Part shown: positions 54,095-63,501 of the stretch, piece after piece | Layout: each line of letters opens with the position of its first letter | Numbering within the stretch: position 1 is the stretch's first letter | Origin: Xanthocytophaga agilis | GTDB lineage: Bacteria; Bacteroidota; Bacteroidia; Cytophagales; 172606-1 | Length of the DNA stretch: 64,000 bases | NCBI RefSeq assembly: GCF_030068605.1 | Contig: NZ_JASJOU010000007.1 | Coordinates: 248,001-312,000, forward strand | Direction: 5' to 3' | Notes under the pieces: generated by a model | Told to the model about the DNA's origin: nothing | Seen by the model: the letters and a program-made list of their open reading frames with translations, nothing else | Database searches by the model: none | Made by a program: the position numbers and the translations under genes

Positions 54095-54141
54095 AGGAAT
54101 GGCGTGTTGGGTATTACCGTTTACATAGTTGAAGATGCATT

Positions 54142-55002
54142 CTATTTCTCCAAATTAGCGGACACTTTGTCGGCAAACAGTTGTCGTATCTTTTCTTTCG
54201 TAGCAAGTGCTGCATTAAACAAAAGTTCCAGATCCACCTTACTGTCCTCACCTTCCACATTCTCCTGCACCAAAGAAATCCCACGTACTGTACTTTCTGA
54301 ATAGAGAACAGACTCAGGTTCCTCTACTTTAGATACTGTTTTAAAGCAAAGCTTTTCGGTGATCTGCTCAATACTGGCATACAGTAAAATCTCACTTCCA
54401 TCCAGAATAATGATAGGATCAATCAGACTCTCCAGATCCCGCACCTGGTGGGTAGAAATAATAATGATACGATCTTCGGTAGCGGCTGAAGCAATGATCT
54501 TTCTGAACTGGGTTTTAGAAGGAATATCTAGTCCATTAGTTGGTTCATCCATAATCAGGACACTGGTATTCGTAGCAAGTCCAAACCCAATCAATACCTT
54601 CTTCTTTTGCCCGTATGATAATTCTGTCAGAGTCTGGCTATCATCAATACCAAACTCTTTGAGATAGTTCTGAAACTGTACTGCATTAAAAGCCGGATAA
54701 AAGGGAGCATATGTTTTCACAAAGCTCCGGATAGGCACTGAAGGCACGTAAAACTCTTCCGGAATGAAAAATATATCCTGCAAAAACTCAGGCTCACGCT
54801 TCTTTGCTTCCCGCCCATTGACCAAACACTTGCCTGACACCGGAAAAAGCAAACCAGCCATATTTTTGAGTAAGCTTGATTTTCCTGCTCCATTTTTACC
54901 AAGCAATCCATATACAGCTCCTTTTGGCAACGTAAGACTCAGATCCGTAAACAGCCGTTTTTTTCGGTTATACCCAAACGTAACATTTTGAATGTCAATC
55001 AT
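54142..55002 (-). CDS. ABC transporter ATPase (YtrB-like)
   Basis: 286 residues. Walker A GKNGAGKSSL, signature LSYGQKKKVLIG, Walker B VLIMDEPTNGLDIP and switch His in IISTHQVRDLESL. The divergent signature and the short Q-loop region are typical of the YtrB group in GntR-controlled operons. It differs clearly from the following BcrA-like ATPase, so the operon has two distinct ATPases, probably for two ABC-2 permeases. Confidence 0.9.
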   Translation of the reverse strand: MIDIQNVTFGYNRKKRLFTDLSLTLPKGAVYGLLGKNGAGKSSLLKNMAGLLFPVSGKCLVNGREAKKREPEFLQDIFFIPEEFYVPSVPIRSFVKTYAPFYPAFNAVQFQNYLKEFGIDDSQTLTELSYGQKKKVLIGFGLATNTSVLIMDEPTNGLDIPSKTQFRKIIASAATEDRIIIISTHQVRDLESLIDPIIILDGSEILLYASIEQITEKLCFKTVSKVEEPESVLYSESTVRGISLVQENVEGEDSKVDLELLFNAALATKEKIRQLFADKVSANLEK

Positions 55003-55044
55003 AGATTATATAGAGTGTAGTAAGATTTCAGTAGAATACAGTAG

Positions 55045-55701
55045 TTATATTTGCAAGGGTAATTCCGATGTTAAAGTATTGTGTACTTTATTTTGTCTCC
55101 AGCGCAATACGATAGCCACAATGCCCAAACCAATCAGCAGCACAATACCTAGATTGATCAGATACATCGAAATCAGTTCACTCACAGGCCACAGCATAGC
55201 TCCTATCAACAGAATTATAAAAACTACTCCATTACCCAAGTCCAGTCGCCAATCATTTCTCTCTATAGGATGATGCATCAAGGGTGCCGGATTATCAGAA
55301 AGAATGAATTTCAGTTTATGAAAGTCGTATATCAGCAACAGAATAGTACAGAAAAGAAAGAAACCCACTACATAAGGTGTCCCCTGCCACTTCAGCGAAA
55401 TCACAACAACCAGAATATTTACCAGCATAGGCGTTGCCATAACAGCTCCCAGCGTAGCAAAACGTTTGGATATAAGCAGAAAGCCAATGGTCACCTGACT
55501 GAAAGCTATAAACCGAGCATACATTCCTAAACCATACTTAGCCAGTTCATCTTCCAGAAAAGGTGGCCCCATCGTATTTGGGAAGGTATTATGAGTAAGC
55601 TTCGCCAATCCGGAAGTCAAAAAAATTAACCCTAACCAAAAGCGAATAGATCCAATAGTGAATTGTATCAATGATTTTCTTGAAGGGAATCTGATTGCCA
55701 T
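55045..55701 (-). CDS. DoxX/MauE-like membrane protein
   Basis: 218 residues with a basic start and about six hydrophobic helices. IRFWLGLIFLTSGLAKLTHN and YARFIAFSQVTIGFLLISKRFATLGAVMATPMLVNILVVVISL match the DoxX-like pattern. First gene of the seven-gene ABC operon, 42 bases before the YtrB-like ATPase gene. Its role with the transporters is unknown. Confidence 0.78.
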   Translation of the reverse strand: MAIRFPSRKSLIQFTIGSIRFWLGLIFLTSGLAKLTHNTFPNTMGPPFLEDELAKYGLGMYARFIAFSQVTIGFLLISKRFATLGAVMATPMLVNILVVVISLKWQGTPYVVGFFLFCTILLLIYDFHKLKFILSDNPAPLMHHPIERNDWRLDLGNGVVFIILLIGAMLWPVSELISMYLINLGIVLLIGLGIVAIVLRWRQNKVHNTLTSELPLQI

Positions 55702-55868
55702 AGTGTATTACTTAAGTAGTACACTACAAATGTAAAGATTCTGAAATGAGAAAAGCAAGAGCATACTAAAACTTTTCGATAAAATGTGTTGAAAGGTAGA
55801 TAATGAGGTTGAACTTGAGACGCAATATGTAATGGTAGTTAGCTATAAATAGCCTTTACAATAACAAA
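55702..55868. promoter_or_regulatory. Upstream region of the ABC operon
   Basis: Non-coding 167 bases between the start of the DoxX-like gene and the MITE-like element; the operon promoter and the YtrA operator should lie here. I could not pick out a clear TAnnTTTG box or a YtrA-type inverted repeat. Confidence 0.35.
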
Positions 55869-56248
55869 CATGAGTCATCCCGAATTTTGAGTAAAAGGGT
55901 GTCATTGAGAAAGTAATAAAAAATGTTACAAGGAGAGCAAAGATGACTTCAATCGTGGTTGGCAGTGTAGGTGCGTTGGCCTTCTTTCTGCCGCGAGGTT
56001 GGCCTTTGGCCTTGTGGGCTGAAGGATCGGCAGAAAGTGTCCTTTTGCACACACACAGATCTGGCTCACCAAATTCTCATTTGGTGCCCCTCTTTTGGAC
56101 AAGCAAAAAAGTAGCATGGAAGGAAGAATGATGTTTGGAACAATAAAGAAACGAAGGGAGAAACGTCTCTCAAAAATAAACTCAAGCCCATATTTTCAAA
56201 AATATAGGCTTGGGTTTTACTCTCATCCAAAATTAGGGATGACTCATG
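55869..56248. mobile_element. MITE-like element, 380 bp, with terminal inverted repeats
   Basis: The ends (55869-55889 and 56228-56248) are inverted copies matching at 20 of 21 positions; the shared end begins CATGAGTCATCCC and includes AATTTTG. There is no transposase, and the internal open frames lack any recognisable domain. A target-site duplication is not evident. Its interior shares a 33-base segment with 47609-47641. A small hairpin near 56185-56216 (CAAGCCTATATTTTTG type) lies inside. It fits a non-autonomous miniature transposon, moved in trans, between the kinase and the ABC operon. Confidence 0.7.
55940..55972 (+). repeat. Dispersed repeat, copy 2
   Basis: 33 bases inside the MITE-like element that match 47609-47641 at 27 of 33 positions, in the same orientation. 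Confidence 0.6.
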
Positions 56249-56277
56249 CTTTGAAATTCCTTAGTATACTACTATAG

Positions 56278-58233
56278 TTATTGTACCTTAAAGTTGGGCA
56301 TTAGCAGGCGAAATGTAGTTCCTTTACCAATCTCACTCTCTACTGAGACACTCCCTTCCAATCGTTCAATAGTTTGTTTTACAATATACAAACCTAATCC
56401 GGACCCATCAGACTTAGGAGTTGCCCGGAAGAACATATCAAAGATGCGGGCAATATATTGTTCTTCAATACCCATTCCATTGTCTTCGATAATGATTTTT
56501 GCCTGCTGCTCAGTGACTATAATCTGAAAACGTAGAAAGTTGGAATCAACATGCGGGTTCAAGTATTTTGCCGCATTGGAGATAAAGTTTTTAAGAATAA
56601 TACCAATACGCAGTTCATCACTATGAAACTCCACTTCTTTGTCAACATTTACTTCGATATGCAGTCTTTCCAGATTAGGAAGATAACGAAGTTCATCCGC
56701 ACAATCGTGAATAATTTTCTCGAAGTCGATGGGTTTAATAATAATTTCAGAGTTCAGTGTTCTGGAATGATTCAGGACAGATTTGATAAAGTCATCCAGC
56801 TTACTTACCCTATTCTCAATCAGTGACAGATAATTACGCAGTGTGTCTGGATTATCGTCCATCTTGGTCAGATTGATCAGTCCCAGAATGGAAACCAGCG
56901 GAGCTCTCAAATCATGTGATACTTTGTATACGTAGTTGTCTAGTTCATGATTACGCTTTTTCAGTTCTTTCAATGTGTGTCGCAATACATCTTCGGTCTT
57001 CTTCTGATCTGTGATATCGTATCCGGCACAGGTAATTCCTTTTATTTTCTGGTTTTTATCAAAAGTTGGCTCAATGGTCAGTAATAGATAAACTTTTTTT
57101 CGTCCAAAGCTAAGATTGATTTCCTGAGCAGTTCCTTCGCCTGTTTCCAGCACATGTTGTTTAATGGCAGTCAGTTGTTCGGCTTCTTTCACTGGAAAGA
57201 TCTCAGTATCCGTCTTGCCTAGTGAATCAGAGAAATGGTATTGCGATAGATTGGTATTATCATAAATCCAGGTATAACGCAGATGAATATCCTGGTTAAA
57301 TACAACAATAGGGGCTTTGTTTAGGGCTGCTTTGAAACGAGACTCACTTTTACGCAGGTCATCCGTTATTTTTTCACGTTTGTGAGCCTCTGCTACCAAC
57401 AAATTATTAATACGCCGGATTTTTGCCATCCGGGACAATGAGATATTGGCAAATTCATTTTTAATTTTATTCAGCTGGCCATAAATAGCTGTTAGTTCAT
57501 TGCTATTGGCCATTAACTCACGGTTGTTGGAGTGCAACTCTTCGTCTTTCTGCTTTAATTCTGCACTCAATGTTACCAGCTTGCCTTCGTAATAATCTTT
57601 GTTTCGAAATTTATTCTGGATCAGAATAAAACTCCCGGATATCATCAGCAGATAAGATCCGAGTACCCAGTAAATCGCCTGTGTTGTACGATGCACTGAA
57701 GAAACGTATTCTCGGTTTCGTAAAGTCAGATGATTTCGTTCTTCTGCAATAACCTCCTGCAAAACATGCTGAATATTATTCATGGCAGCACGGTTCTGAG
57801 GAGACTTATAAAGTGATTCCAGACCGGAGAGATTGTTATTATTCTTTAACAGAATAGCATACTGCATCAAATCAATCTTTACAGATGCATTCTTTTTTAG
57901 TGAGTCGATCAGTAGTCGATGATGAGTATTGGAGTTGGTCAGATAATATAAGGAATCTATGTATCCTCCCACAGAGTCTATACTTCTATAATAAGGCTGC
58001 AAATCTATGCTATCATTGCTGACTACATACTCTCTTTGTCCATTCTCAGCCCTATTCAACAAGGATAAAACTTTCTCAGCCGTATAAATGATCCGGTTGG
58101 AATGAAAAACCTGTGCAGCCTTCTCCAAAGCTACTTTGTGGTTTTGGTATATGCTAAATCCAATCCATGCCAAAACCAGTGTACTGATAATAAAAGCTGT
58201 GTGGACGATTGGTTTGGAATAACGCATCATCAA
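56278..58233 (-). CDS. Hybrid-free CHASE3/PAS sensor histidine kinase
   Basis: 651 residues. First membrane helix (VHTAFIISTLVLAWIGFSIY), CHASE3 extracytoplasmic domain (VLSLLNRAENGQREYVVSNDSIDLQPYYRSIDSVGGYIDSLYYL), second helix (AIYWVLGSYLLMISGSFILI), long coiled coil, a PAS domain (~300-415), HisKA with phospho-His in VYKVSHDLRAPLVSILGLINL, and HATPase with NFISNAAKYL, IEDNGMGIEEQY and DGSGLGLYIVKQTIERL. All motifs intact. No response regulator is adjacent. A decayed copy of the ATPase part lies at 37.6-37.9 kb. Confidence 0.93.
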   Translation of the reverse strand: MMMRYSKPIVHTAFIISTLVLAWIGFSIYQNHKVALEKAAQVFHSNRIIYTAEKVLSLLNRAENGQREYVVSNDSIDLQPYYRSIDSVGGYIDSLYYLTNSNTHHRLLIDSLKKNASVKIDLMQYAILLKNNNNLSGLESLYKSPQNRAAMNNIQHVLQEVIAEERNHLTLRNREYVSSVHRTTQAIYWVLGSYLLMISGSFILIQNKFRNKDYYEGKLVTLSAELKQKDEELHSNNRELMANSNELTAIYGQLNKIKNEFANISLSRMAKIRRINNLLVAEAHKREKITDDLRKSESRFKAALNKAPIVVFNQDIHLRYTWIYDNTNLSQYHFSDSLGKTDTEIFPVKEAEQLTAIKQHVLETGEGTAQEINLSFGRKKVYLLLTIEPTFDKNQKIKGITCAGYDITDQKKTEDVLRHTLKELKKRNHELDNYVYKVSHDLRAPLVSILGLINLTKMDDNPDTLRNYLSLIENRVSKLDDFIKSVLNHSRTLNSEIIIKPIDFEKIIHDCADELRYLPNLERLHIEVNVDKEVEFHSDELRIGIILKNFISNAAKYLNPHVDSNFLRFQIIVTEQQAKIIIEDNGMGIEEQYIARIFDMFFRATPKSDGSGLGLYIVKQTIERLEGSVSVESEIGKGTTFRLLMPNFKVQ

Positions 58234-58521
58234 TTTAAATTAGAACTTCTGCTGGTTTTATTTGAAGTAAAATTAGCTCAGAATTTTAACAAAAAATCTT
58301 GTAAAAACAACCCCTGATTATAAAAAGCCTGAAATAATTTCTGTAAGATTTTGCCAAATCAGCCAGTCATCAGACATAACACACTGATTTTAAATAATTT
58401 ACACCACAAAAATAATATCATCTTAGTTTCAAAATAACTAAGTGATACTCAATATATTACTATCTGAGGGTGCAATAAAGGCAAATATCCTGGAAATTTA
58501 TACTATCCTATATGATATTTA

Positions 58522-61476
58522 TCAGACAAGAGCCTGATACAAAATCTCGACAGGATGCAGAGCCTTTCTATGTGTACCATCATGAATCTGGTGTCTACAG
58601 CTGGTACCTGGCGCTGCAATAATCACATCCTCAGGCTGTTTACGAACAGTCGGGAATAAAACCAGTTCGCCGATTTTCATCGAAATGTCATAATGCTCTT
58701 TCTCATATCCAAATGAACCCGCCATGCCACAACAGCCAGATGGAATCAGATGTACTTCATAGTTTGCAGGCAAGGATAATATTTTCTTGGTTGGAACCAA
58801 AGATCCTACAGCTTTTTGCTGACAATGTCCATGTAGTTTGATCAAGCGTTTTTCCTGGGTAAACTGATTTTTCTTTAAATTACCTTTATCTAACTCTTTG
58901 GCCAGAAATTCATCAATCAGGAAAACATTTTTAGCAAGTTTTTGTGCATCAGCCTGCATACCTTCACTCACTAATTCCGGGTACTCATCCCGAAACGTAA
59001 GTATGGCAGACGGCTCTATACCTATTAGAGGAGTTTCTTCTGTGATTGTGTTTTTCAGCAACTGTACATTTTGCTCGGCAATCTCTTTCCCCTTACGTAA
59101 TAACCCTTTGGATAAATAAGCCCGTCCACTCTCTACATGTTTAGGGATAATAACCTCATATCCTAACTTCTCCAACAACAAAATACCTTTTTTACCAATC
59201 TCTACATCATTGAAGTTGGTGAACTCATCACAGAAGAGATAGACTCTTCTCCCAGAAGCAACCGTCTTCCGCTTGGAATGCCAACTCTTCAGCGTAGTTG
59301 AGGCCAGCAGTGGCATAGTACGATCCGGGTGAAAACCAACTATGGTATTGGCAATACGACGTAAGGAAGGAGTTTTGAAGACAAGATTATATGCCCAAGG
59401 CATAACTGACGCAATATCTGAGAGCTTGGAGAAGTTTCCAATTAACTTACTACGCATAGGTACACCGTTAGCATCATAGTAATGCTGCAGAAACTCTGCT
59501 TTGAGCTTACCCATATCCACATTGGATGGACATTCGGACTTACACCCCTTACAACTCAGACACAAATCCATTACCTCTTTAATCTCCTCATGGTCAAATG
59601 GATTTTCTTTAGTTGAGTTAGTTAGAAACTCTCTCAGGATATTGGCGCGGGCACGGGTAGTATCTTTTTCATTCCGGGTGGCCATGTAGCTTGGACACAT
59701 GGTTCCTCCGCTCAGTTGTGTTTTGCGGCAATCACCTGACCCATTACACTGTTCAGCATGACGCAGTATTCCCTGTTCCCGTGTGAAATTGAAGATGGTC
59801 TTGATTTCAGGATTCTTCTGACCTGGAGTATAACGTAGAAACTCATTCATAGGAGGAGTGTCTACAATCTTTCCTGGATTAAAGATATTGTCTGGGTCCC
59901 AGGTCTGTTTGAGTTGCTTGAATAATTGGTAATTCTTTTCTCCAACCATCCAGGGAATAAATTCACCTCTCAGGCGTCCATCGCCATGTTCACCACTCAG
60001 TGAACCATCATATTTTTTTACCAGTAAGGCAATTTCTTCTGCAATTTTCCGGAACAGTTGATTACCTTCTTCTGTCTTCAGGTTAATAATCGGACGCAAA
60101 TGCAACTCTCCAGAACCTGCATGTGCATAGTGGACAGAATACAAACCATACTTTTCCAGAATTTGATTAAAATCACGGATATAATCAGGCAGGTCATTTA
60201 CATCAATAGCAGTATCCTCAATAACAGCAACAGGCTTTGCATCACCGGGCATATTAGTCAACAGGCCTAAGCCTGCCTTACGTAATGTCCATATCTTTTT
60301 GGTGTCTTCCCCATATAAAACAGGAAAATGATAGCCTAACCCGGCAGCCCGCATTTCTGCTTCCATTTCAGATGCCAGTCTGGCCACCTCATCCTTATCT
60401 TCACGGGCAATTTCTACTACCAGGATAGCTCCTGGATCACCTTGTACAAAAAATCTATTTTTACTCTGTTCAATATTCTCCTTAGTACATTCCAGAATAT
60501 AATGGTCGATCAATTCACTAGCTGATGGATTATATTTCAGGGCAATCAGATTAGCTTTTAGTGCTTCATCAATGGTATTGAAGTGCACACAAACCAAACC
60601 TGCTACTTTAGGAGGCAAAGGCAATACATTTAGTTTGATTTCTGTCAAAAAAGCCAGTGTTCCTTCAGATCCTGCAATCAGCTTACAGAAATTGAAAGCC
60701 GGACTTCCTGGTGTAAAAGGCTCAGTTTCAAGTAGTAAATCCAGAGCATATCCTGTATTGCGGCGGGCAATACTGCGTTTGGGGAACTGAGACCGGATTT
60801 CTTGGGCATTCTCTTCATTTGAGAGTATTTCCTGTACCGAACGATAAAGTTTGGTTTCCAGATCGTTTTTTGGTTTAAAGCCACGAGGTACAGTGCCTGT
60901 AGCTGGTACACCCAGACATTTTGCTTCAAATTCATCAATACTTAACTCATAAAAATCTACTTCTGATCCATCACTCAGCAATGCTTTCACTGAAATCAGG
61001 TGTTCACGAGTACTACCATATACAACAGAATTTGACCCACAGGAGTTATTACCAACCATCCCTCCTATCATTGCCCGGTTGGCAGTAGAAGTTTCCGGTC
61101 CAAAATATAGCCCATACTCTTTCAGAAATAGATTCAACTCATCTCGTACTACTCCTGGTTGTACTCGTACCCATCGTTCTTCGACATTTATTTCCAGAAT
61201 CTTATTCAGATACTTGGACATATCCACTACCAGTCCACTACCTACTACCTGTCCGGCAAGAGATGTACCGGCAGTACGTGGAATCAAAGCTACTTTTTCC
61301 TTACGGGCAAAAGCAATCAGCTTTTTGATATCATCGATACTTTTGGGAATAGCCACTGCCAGAGGCATTTCACGATAAGCAGACGCATCAGTGGCATATA
61401 GGGTACGAATGGTATTATCAGAATAAAATTCGCCTTCTAATTGTGCAGACAGGGAGCGGAGTTTTTCGGTAATCAT
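58522..61476 (-). CDS. Fused FAD-linked and Fe-S oxidoreductase (YdiJ/GlcD-GlcF type)
   Basis: 984 residues. N-terminal FAD_binding_4 (AIPKSIDDIKKLIAFARKEKVALIPRTAGTSLAGQVVGSGLVVDMS) and FAD-oxidase C-terminal domain (HYAHAGSGELHLRPII, SGEHGDGRLRGEFIPW). Then two 4Fe-4S motifs (CNGSGDCRKTQLSGGTMCPS and CLSCKGCKSECPSNVDMGKLK) and a C-terminal CCG domain (HGHCQQKAVG, IPSGCCGMAGSFGYE). It oxidises a 2-hydroxy acid, such as D-lactate, glycolate or D-2-hydroxyglutarate, passing electrons via Fe-S to quinone. The fusion of both subunits in one chain is known in YdiJ-like proteins. Monocistronic by layout. Confidence 0.93.
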   Translation of the reverse strand: MITEKLRSLSAQLEGEFYSDNTIRTLYATDASAYREMPLAVAIPKSIDDIKKLIAFARKEKVALIPRTAGTSLAGQVVGSGLVVDMSKYLNKILEINVEERWVRVQPGVVRDELNLFLKEYGLYFGPETSTANRAMIGGMVGNNSCGSNSVVYGSTREHLISVKALLSDGSEVDFYELSIDEFEAKCLGVPATGTVPRGFKPKNDLETKLYRSVQEILSNEENAQEIRSQFPKRSIARRNTGYALDLLLETEPFTPGSPAFNFCKLIAGSEGTLAFLTEIKLNVLPLPPKVAGLVCVHFNTIDEALKANLIALKYNPSASELIDHYILECTKENIEQSKNRFFVQGDPGAILVVEIAREDKDEVARLASEMEAEMRAAGLGYHFPVLYGEDTKKIWTLRKAGLGLLTNMPGDAKPVAVIEDTAIDVNDLPDYIRDFNQILEKYGLYSVHYAHAGSGELHLRPIINLKTEEGNQLFRKIAEEIALLVKKYDGSLSGEHGDGRLRGEFIPWMVGEKNYQLFKQLKQTWDPDNIFNPGKIVDTPPMNEFLRYTPGQKNPEIKTIFNFTREQGILRHAEQCNGSGDCRKTQLSGGTMCPSYMATRNEKDTTRARANILREFLTNSTKENPFDHEEIKEVMDLCLSCKGCKSECPSNVDMGKLKAEFLQHYYDANGVPMRSKLIGNFSKLSDIASVMPWAYNLVFKTPSLRRIANTIVGFHPDRTMPLLASTTLKSWHSKRKTVASGRRVYLFCDEFTNFNDVEIGKKGILLLEKLGYEVIIPKHVESGRAYLSKGLLRKGKEIAEQNVQLLKNTITEETPLIGIEPSAILTFRDEYPELVSEGMQADAQKLAKNVFLIDEFLAKELDKGNLKKNQFTQEKRLIKLHGHCQQKAVGSLVPTKKILSLPANYEVHLIPSGCCGMAGSFGYEKEHYDISMKIGELVLFPTVRKQPEDVIIAAPGTSCRHQIHDGTHRKALHPVEILYQALV

Positions 61477-61817
61477 TTATTCAGAAATCTGGAGACAATG
61501 GTAAAAGTGAGTAGATTCACTTATGAATCACAAATTTAAAACAGAATGTTAAAAAAATAGATTTCATCGGGAATAATATTCGGCAGACACGGCGGATACC
61601 CAAATTACATGGTTATGTCCTATAACTTTCCCAGTTTTGTATTATTTACGAGTAAAACAGGAATATATTTTACTTTGAAAAGTACGTCCATTGCGTTGAT
61701 TAATTCAAAGCCTGAACAAAGCTCAATTTGTCCTAACGCAACGGACGTACTTTCAATATGAATCCGAACGGACGTTCGAACCAGTTCCTTTCTATTTAAA
61801 GAGATTCATTCTCTTCT
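61477..61817. other. Intergenic region with an inverted repeat
   Basis: 341 bases without a gene. The arms 61678-61697 and 61735-61754 match at 18 of 20 positions. A TAAATTTG box on the minus strand (61531-61538) resembles a -7 element for the dehydrogenase gene, but no good -33 box pairs with it. Confidence 0.6.
61678..61754. repeat. Inverted repeat with ACGTCC/GGACGT arms
   Basis: Arms 61678-61697 and 61735-61754 pair at 18 of 20 positions, one mispair being a G-T wobble, around a 37-base loop. A further GGACGTTC occurs at 61769-61777. It may be a weak terminator of the RidA transcript or a miniature element. Confidence 0.65.
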
Positions 61818-62264
61818 TTATTTCTTCAGCACAGCCACTACTGCAATCTCTACATTGGCTCCACCTGGCAGGCTTACGATACTGATTGTTGTACGGGCAG
61901 GAGGATTAGTACTGAAATATTTGCCATAAATTGCATTCATTTTTGCAAAATCATTCATATCCTTCAGATAAACTGTAGCATTCACTACATTCGTCAGATC
62001 CAGATTGGCAGCTTTTAAGACAGCTTTGATATTCTCAAGGGTCTGGGTTGTCTCCTGTTCAATACCACCTTCTACCAGTTTACGGGTTTTAGGATCTACA
62101 CCTGTCTGCCCTGCTCCAAAGAAAAATCCATTAGCAATTACTCCCTGACTATATGGACCTACAGGTAGTGGGGCTTCTTCTGTTTTCACAATTTTTTTTT
62201 GTGCAAATACCGCTGATGTACTTAGAACAGTAATAAAGAAAATCAGAAAGGGAATCTTTTTCAT
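61818..62264 (-). CDS. Exported RidA-family protein
   Basis: 148 residues. A signal peptide (MKKIPFLIFFITVLSTSAVFAQ) precedes a full RidA/YjgF domain: EEAPLPVGPYSQGVIANGFFFGAGQTGVDP, VNATVYLKDMNDFAKMNAIYGKYF, and the active-site segment PPARTTI with the Arg that binds the carboxylate of imines, plus Glu in GGANVEIAVVAVLKK. RidA hydrolyses reactive enamines/imines in the cytosol. Secreted forms are known in Bacteroidota and other groups but their substrate is unclear. Monocistronic. Confidence 0.92.
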   Translation of the reverse strand: MKKIPFLIFFITVLSTSAVFAQKKIVKTEEAPLPVGPYSQGVIANGFFFGAGQTGVDPKTRKLVEGGIEQETTQTLENIKAVLKAANLDLTNVVNATVYLKDMNDFAKMNAIYGKYFSTNPPARTTISIVSLPGGANVEIAVVAVLKK

Positions 62265-62324
62265 AGGTTTGTACGTTGGGTTTTGTTATAGAAATACAAT
62301 TTATATTGCTTAAAATCATCTGAA

Positions 62325-63458
62325 ATGATCAGACTGTCTCAAAAGTATTATTTTTTTGTAATTATATTCTCATTCCTGTTATCTCCTGTACAAGCACAGA
62401 TCCTTCAGGATAATGAAGTTCAGCAGTGGATTCATGAAGGACTTGACAAAATGTACAATTTTGAGTTTGCAGAAGCCAACCCCATCTTTGAGAAAATTCG
62501 CCAACGTTATCCCCAGCATCCAGTATATCCCATGTTAAAATCGCTGGAAACAACATGGAAAAATATTCCGATAGGAGAAAATAAAAATGTGATTGCTACC
62601 CACAGAGCCTATCTCAATGAAGTTATCAAACGGGCAGAAGTGCTGCTTGATAAAAATGATAAAGATCCGGAAGGCGTATTTTTTGCGATGGCAGCTCATG
62701 GATTTCTGGCATTAAGCCACTCAGAAAGCGATGAAATGACATCCGCAGTTAATGAAGCTCGCAAAACATATGGACACCTGAAAGACGGTATGAAAATGCT
62801 CAACCAATATGCCGATTTTTATTCTCCGGTAGGTGTATATAACTATTATGTTGTGAAGTATCCGGAAACACATCCTGTTGTCAAGCCTTTTATGATTTTC
62901 TTTGCAGATGGTGACAAAGCATTGGGATTGAAACAACTGGAAATTGGTAGTCAGAAAGGTATATTTACCAAAGTGGAGGCACTTTTCTTTCTGCTTCATA
63001 TCTATATAAAACATGAATATCAGGCTGGTAAGGCCTTAGCCTGTACTCAGCAACTTATTACCCGTTATCCTAATAATATTATTTTTGCCATGCGTCATGC
63101 TGAAATGCTGCTTGCCAATGGCCGATATGATGAGGCTGAACCCTTTATAACACAGGTAGGACAAAACAAGGATAAAGTTTTTCAAAGTACAGTTGCAGTA
63201 TTCAATGGCATTATTCAGGAGAAACAGACAAAGAATTTACCTCAGGCAAAGATCTATTATCTGAAGGCTACTACTATGAACGCTCTTAATGTGCGTTATA
63301 ACAATGACTTTCTGGCTATGGCCTATGCAGGTTTGGCACGGATTGCCATAACTGAAGGAAAGAAAGATATTGCAAAAACCAACTACAAAAAATGTCTGGA
63401 ACTTGCAGAATATGATAGCACTATTGCAGAAGCCAAAAATTATATGAAGAAGAATTAG
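62325..63458 (+). CDS. Exported TPR-repeat protein
   Basis: 377 residues. Signal peptide (MIRLSQKYYFFVIIFSFLLSPVQAQ) followed by paired helices of TPR type along the whole chain (WIHEGLDKMYNFEFAEANPIFEKIRQRYPQHP, GKALACTQQLITRYPNNIIFAMRHAEMLLANGRYDEAEPFI, AMAYAGLARIAITEGKKDIAKTNYKKCLELAEYD). A likely periplasmic scaffold. It is divergent from ridA (60 bp between starts) and precedes yigZ by 43 bp on the same strand. Confidence 0.75.
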   Translation: MIRLSQKYYFFVIIFSFLLSPVQAQILQDNEVQQWIHEGLDKMYNFEFAEANPIFEKIRQRYPQHPVYPMLKSLETTWKNIPIGENKNVIATHRAYLNEVIKRAEVLLDKNDKDPEGVFFAMAAHGFLALSHSESDEMTSAVNEARKTYGHLKDGMKMLNQYADFYSPVGVYNYYVVKYPETHPVVKPFMIFFADGDKALGLKQLEIGSQKGIFTKVEALFFLLHIYIKHEYQAGKALACTQQLITRYPNNIIFAMRHAEMLLANGRYDEAEPFITQVGQNKDKVFQSTVAVFNGIIQEKQTKNLPQAKIYYLKATTMNALNVRYNNDFLAMAYAGLARIAITEGKKDIAKTNYKKCLELAEYDSTIAEAKNYMKKN

Positions 63459-63501
63459 AATTCGCCGGAAGGCTCCTAAACCTGAATGTAAACCAATCAC
63501 T

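Noticed and set aside
55843-56277. Several short open frames on both strands
   Set aside because: They lie in or across the MITE-like element and show no conserved domain.
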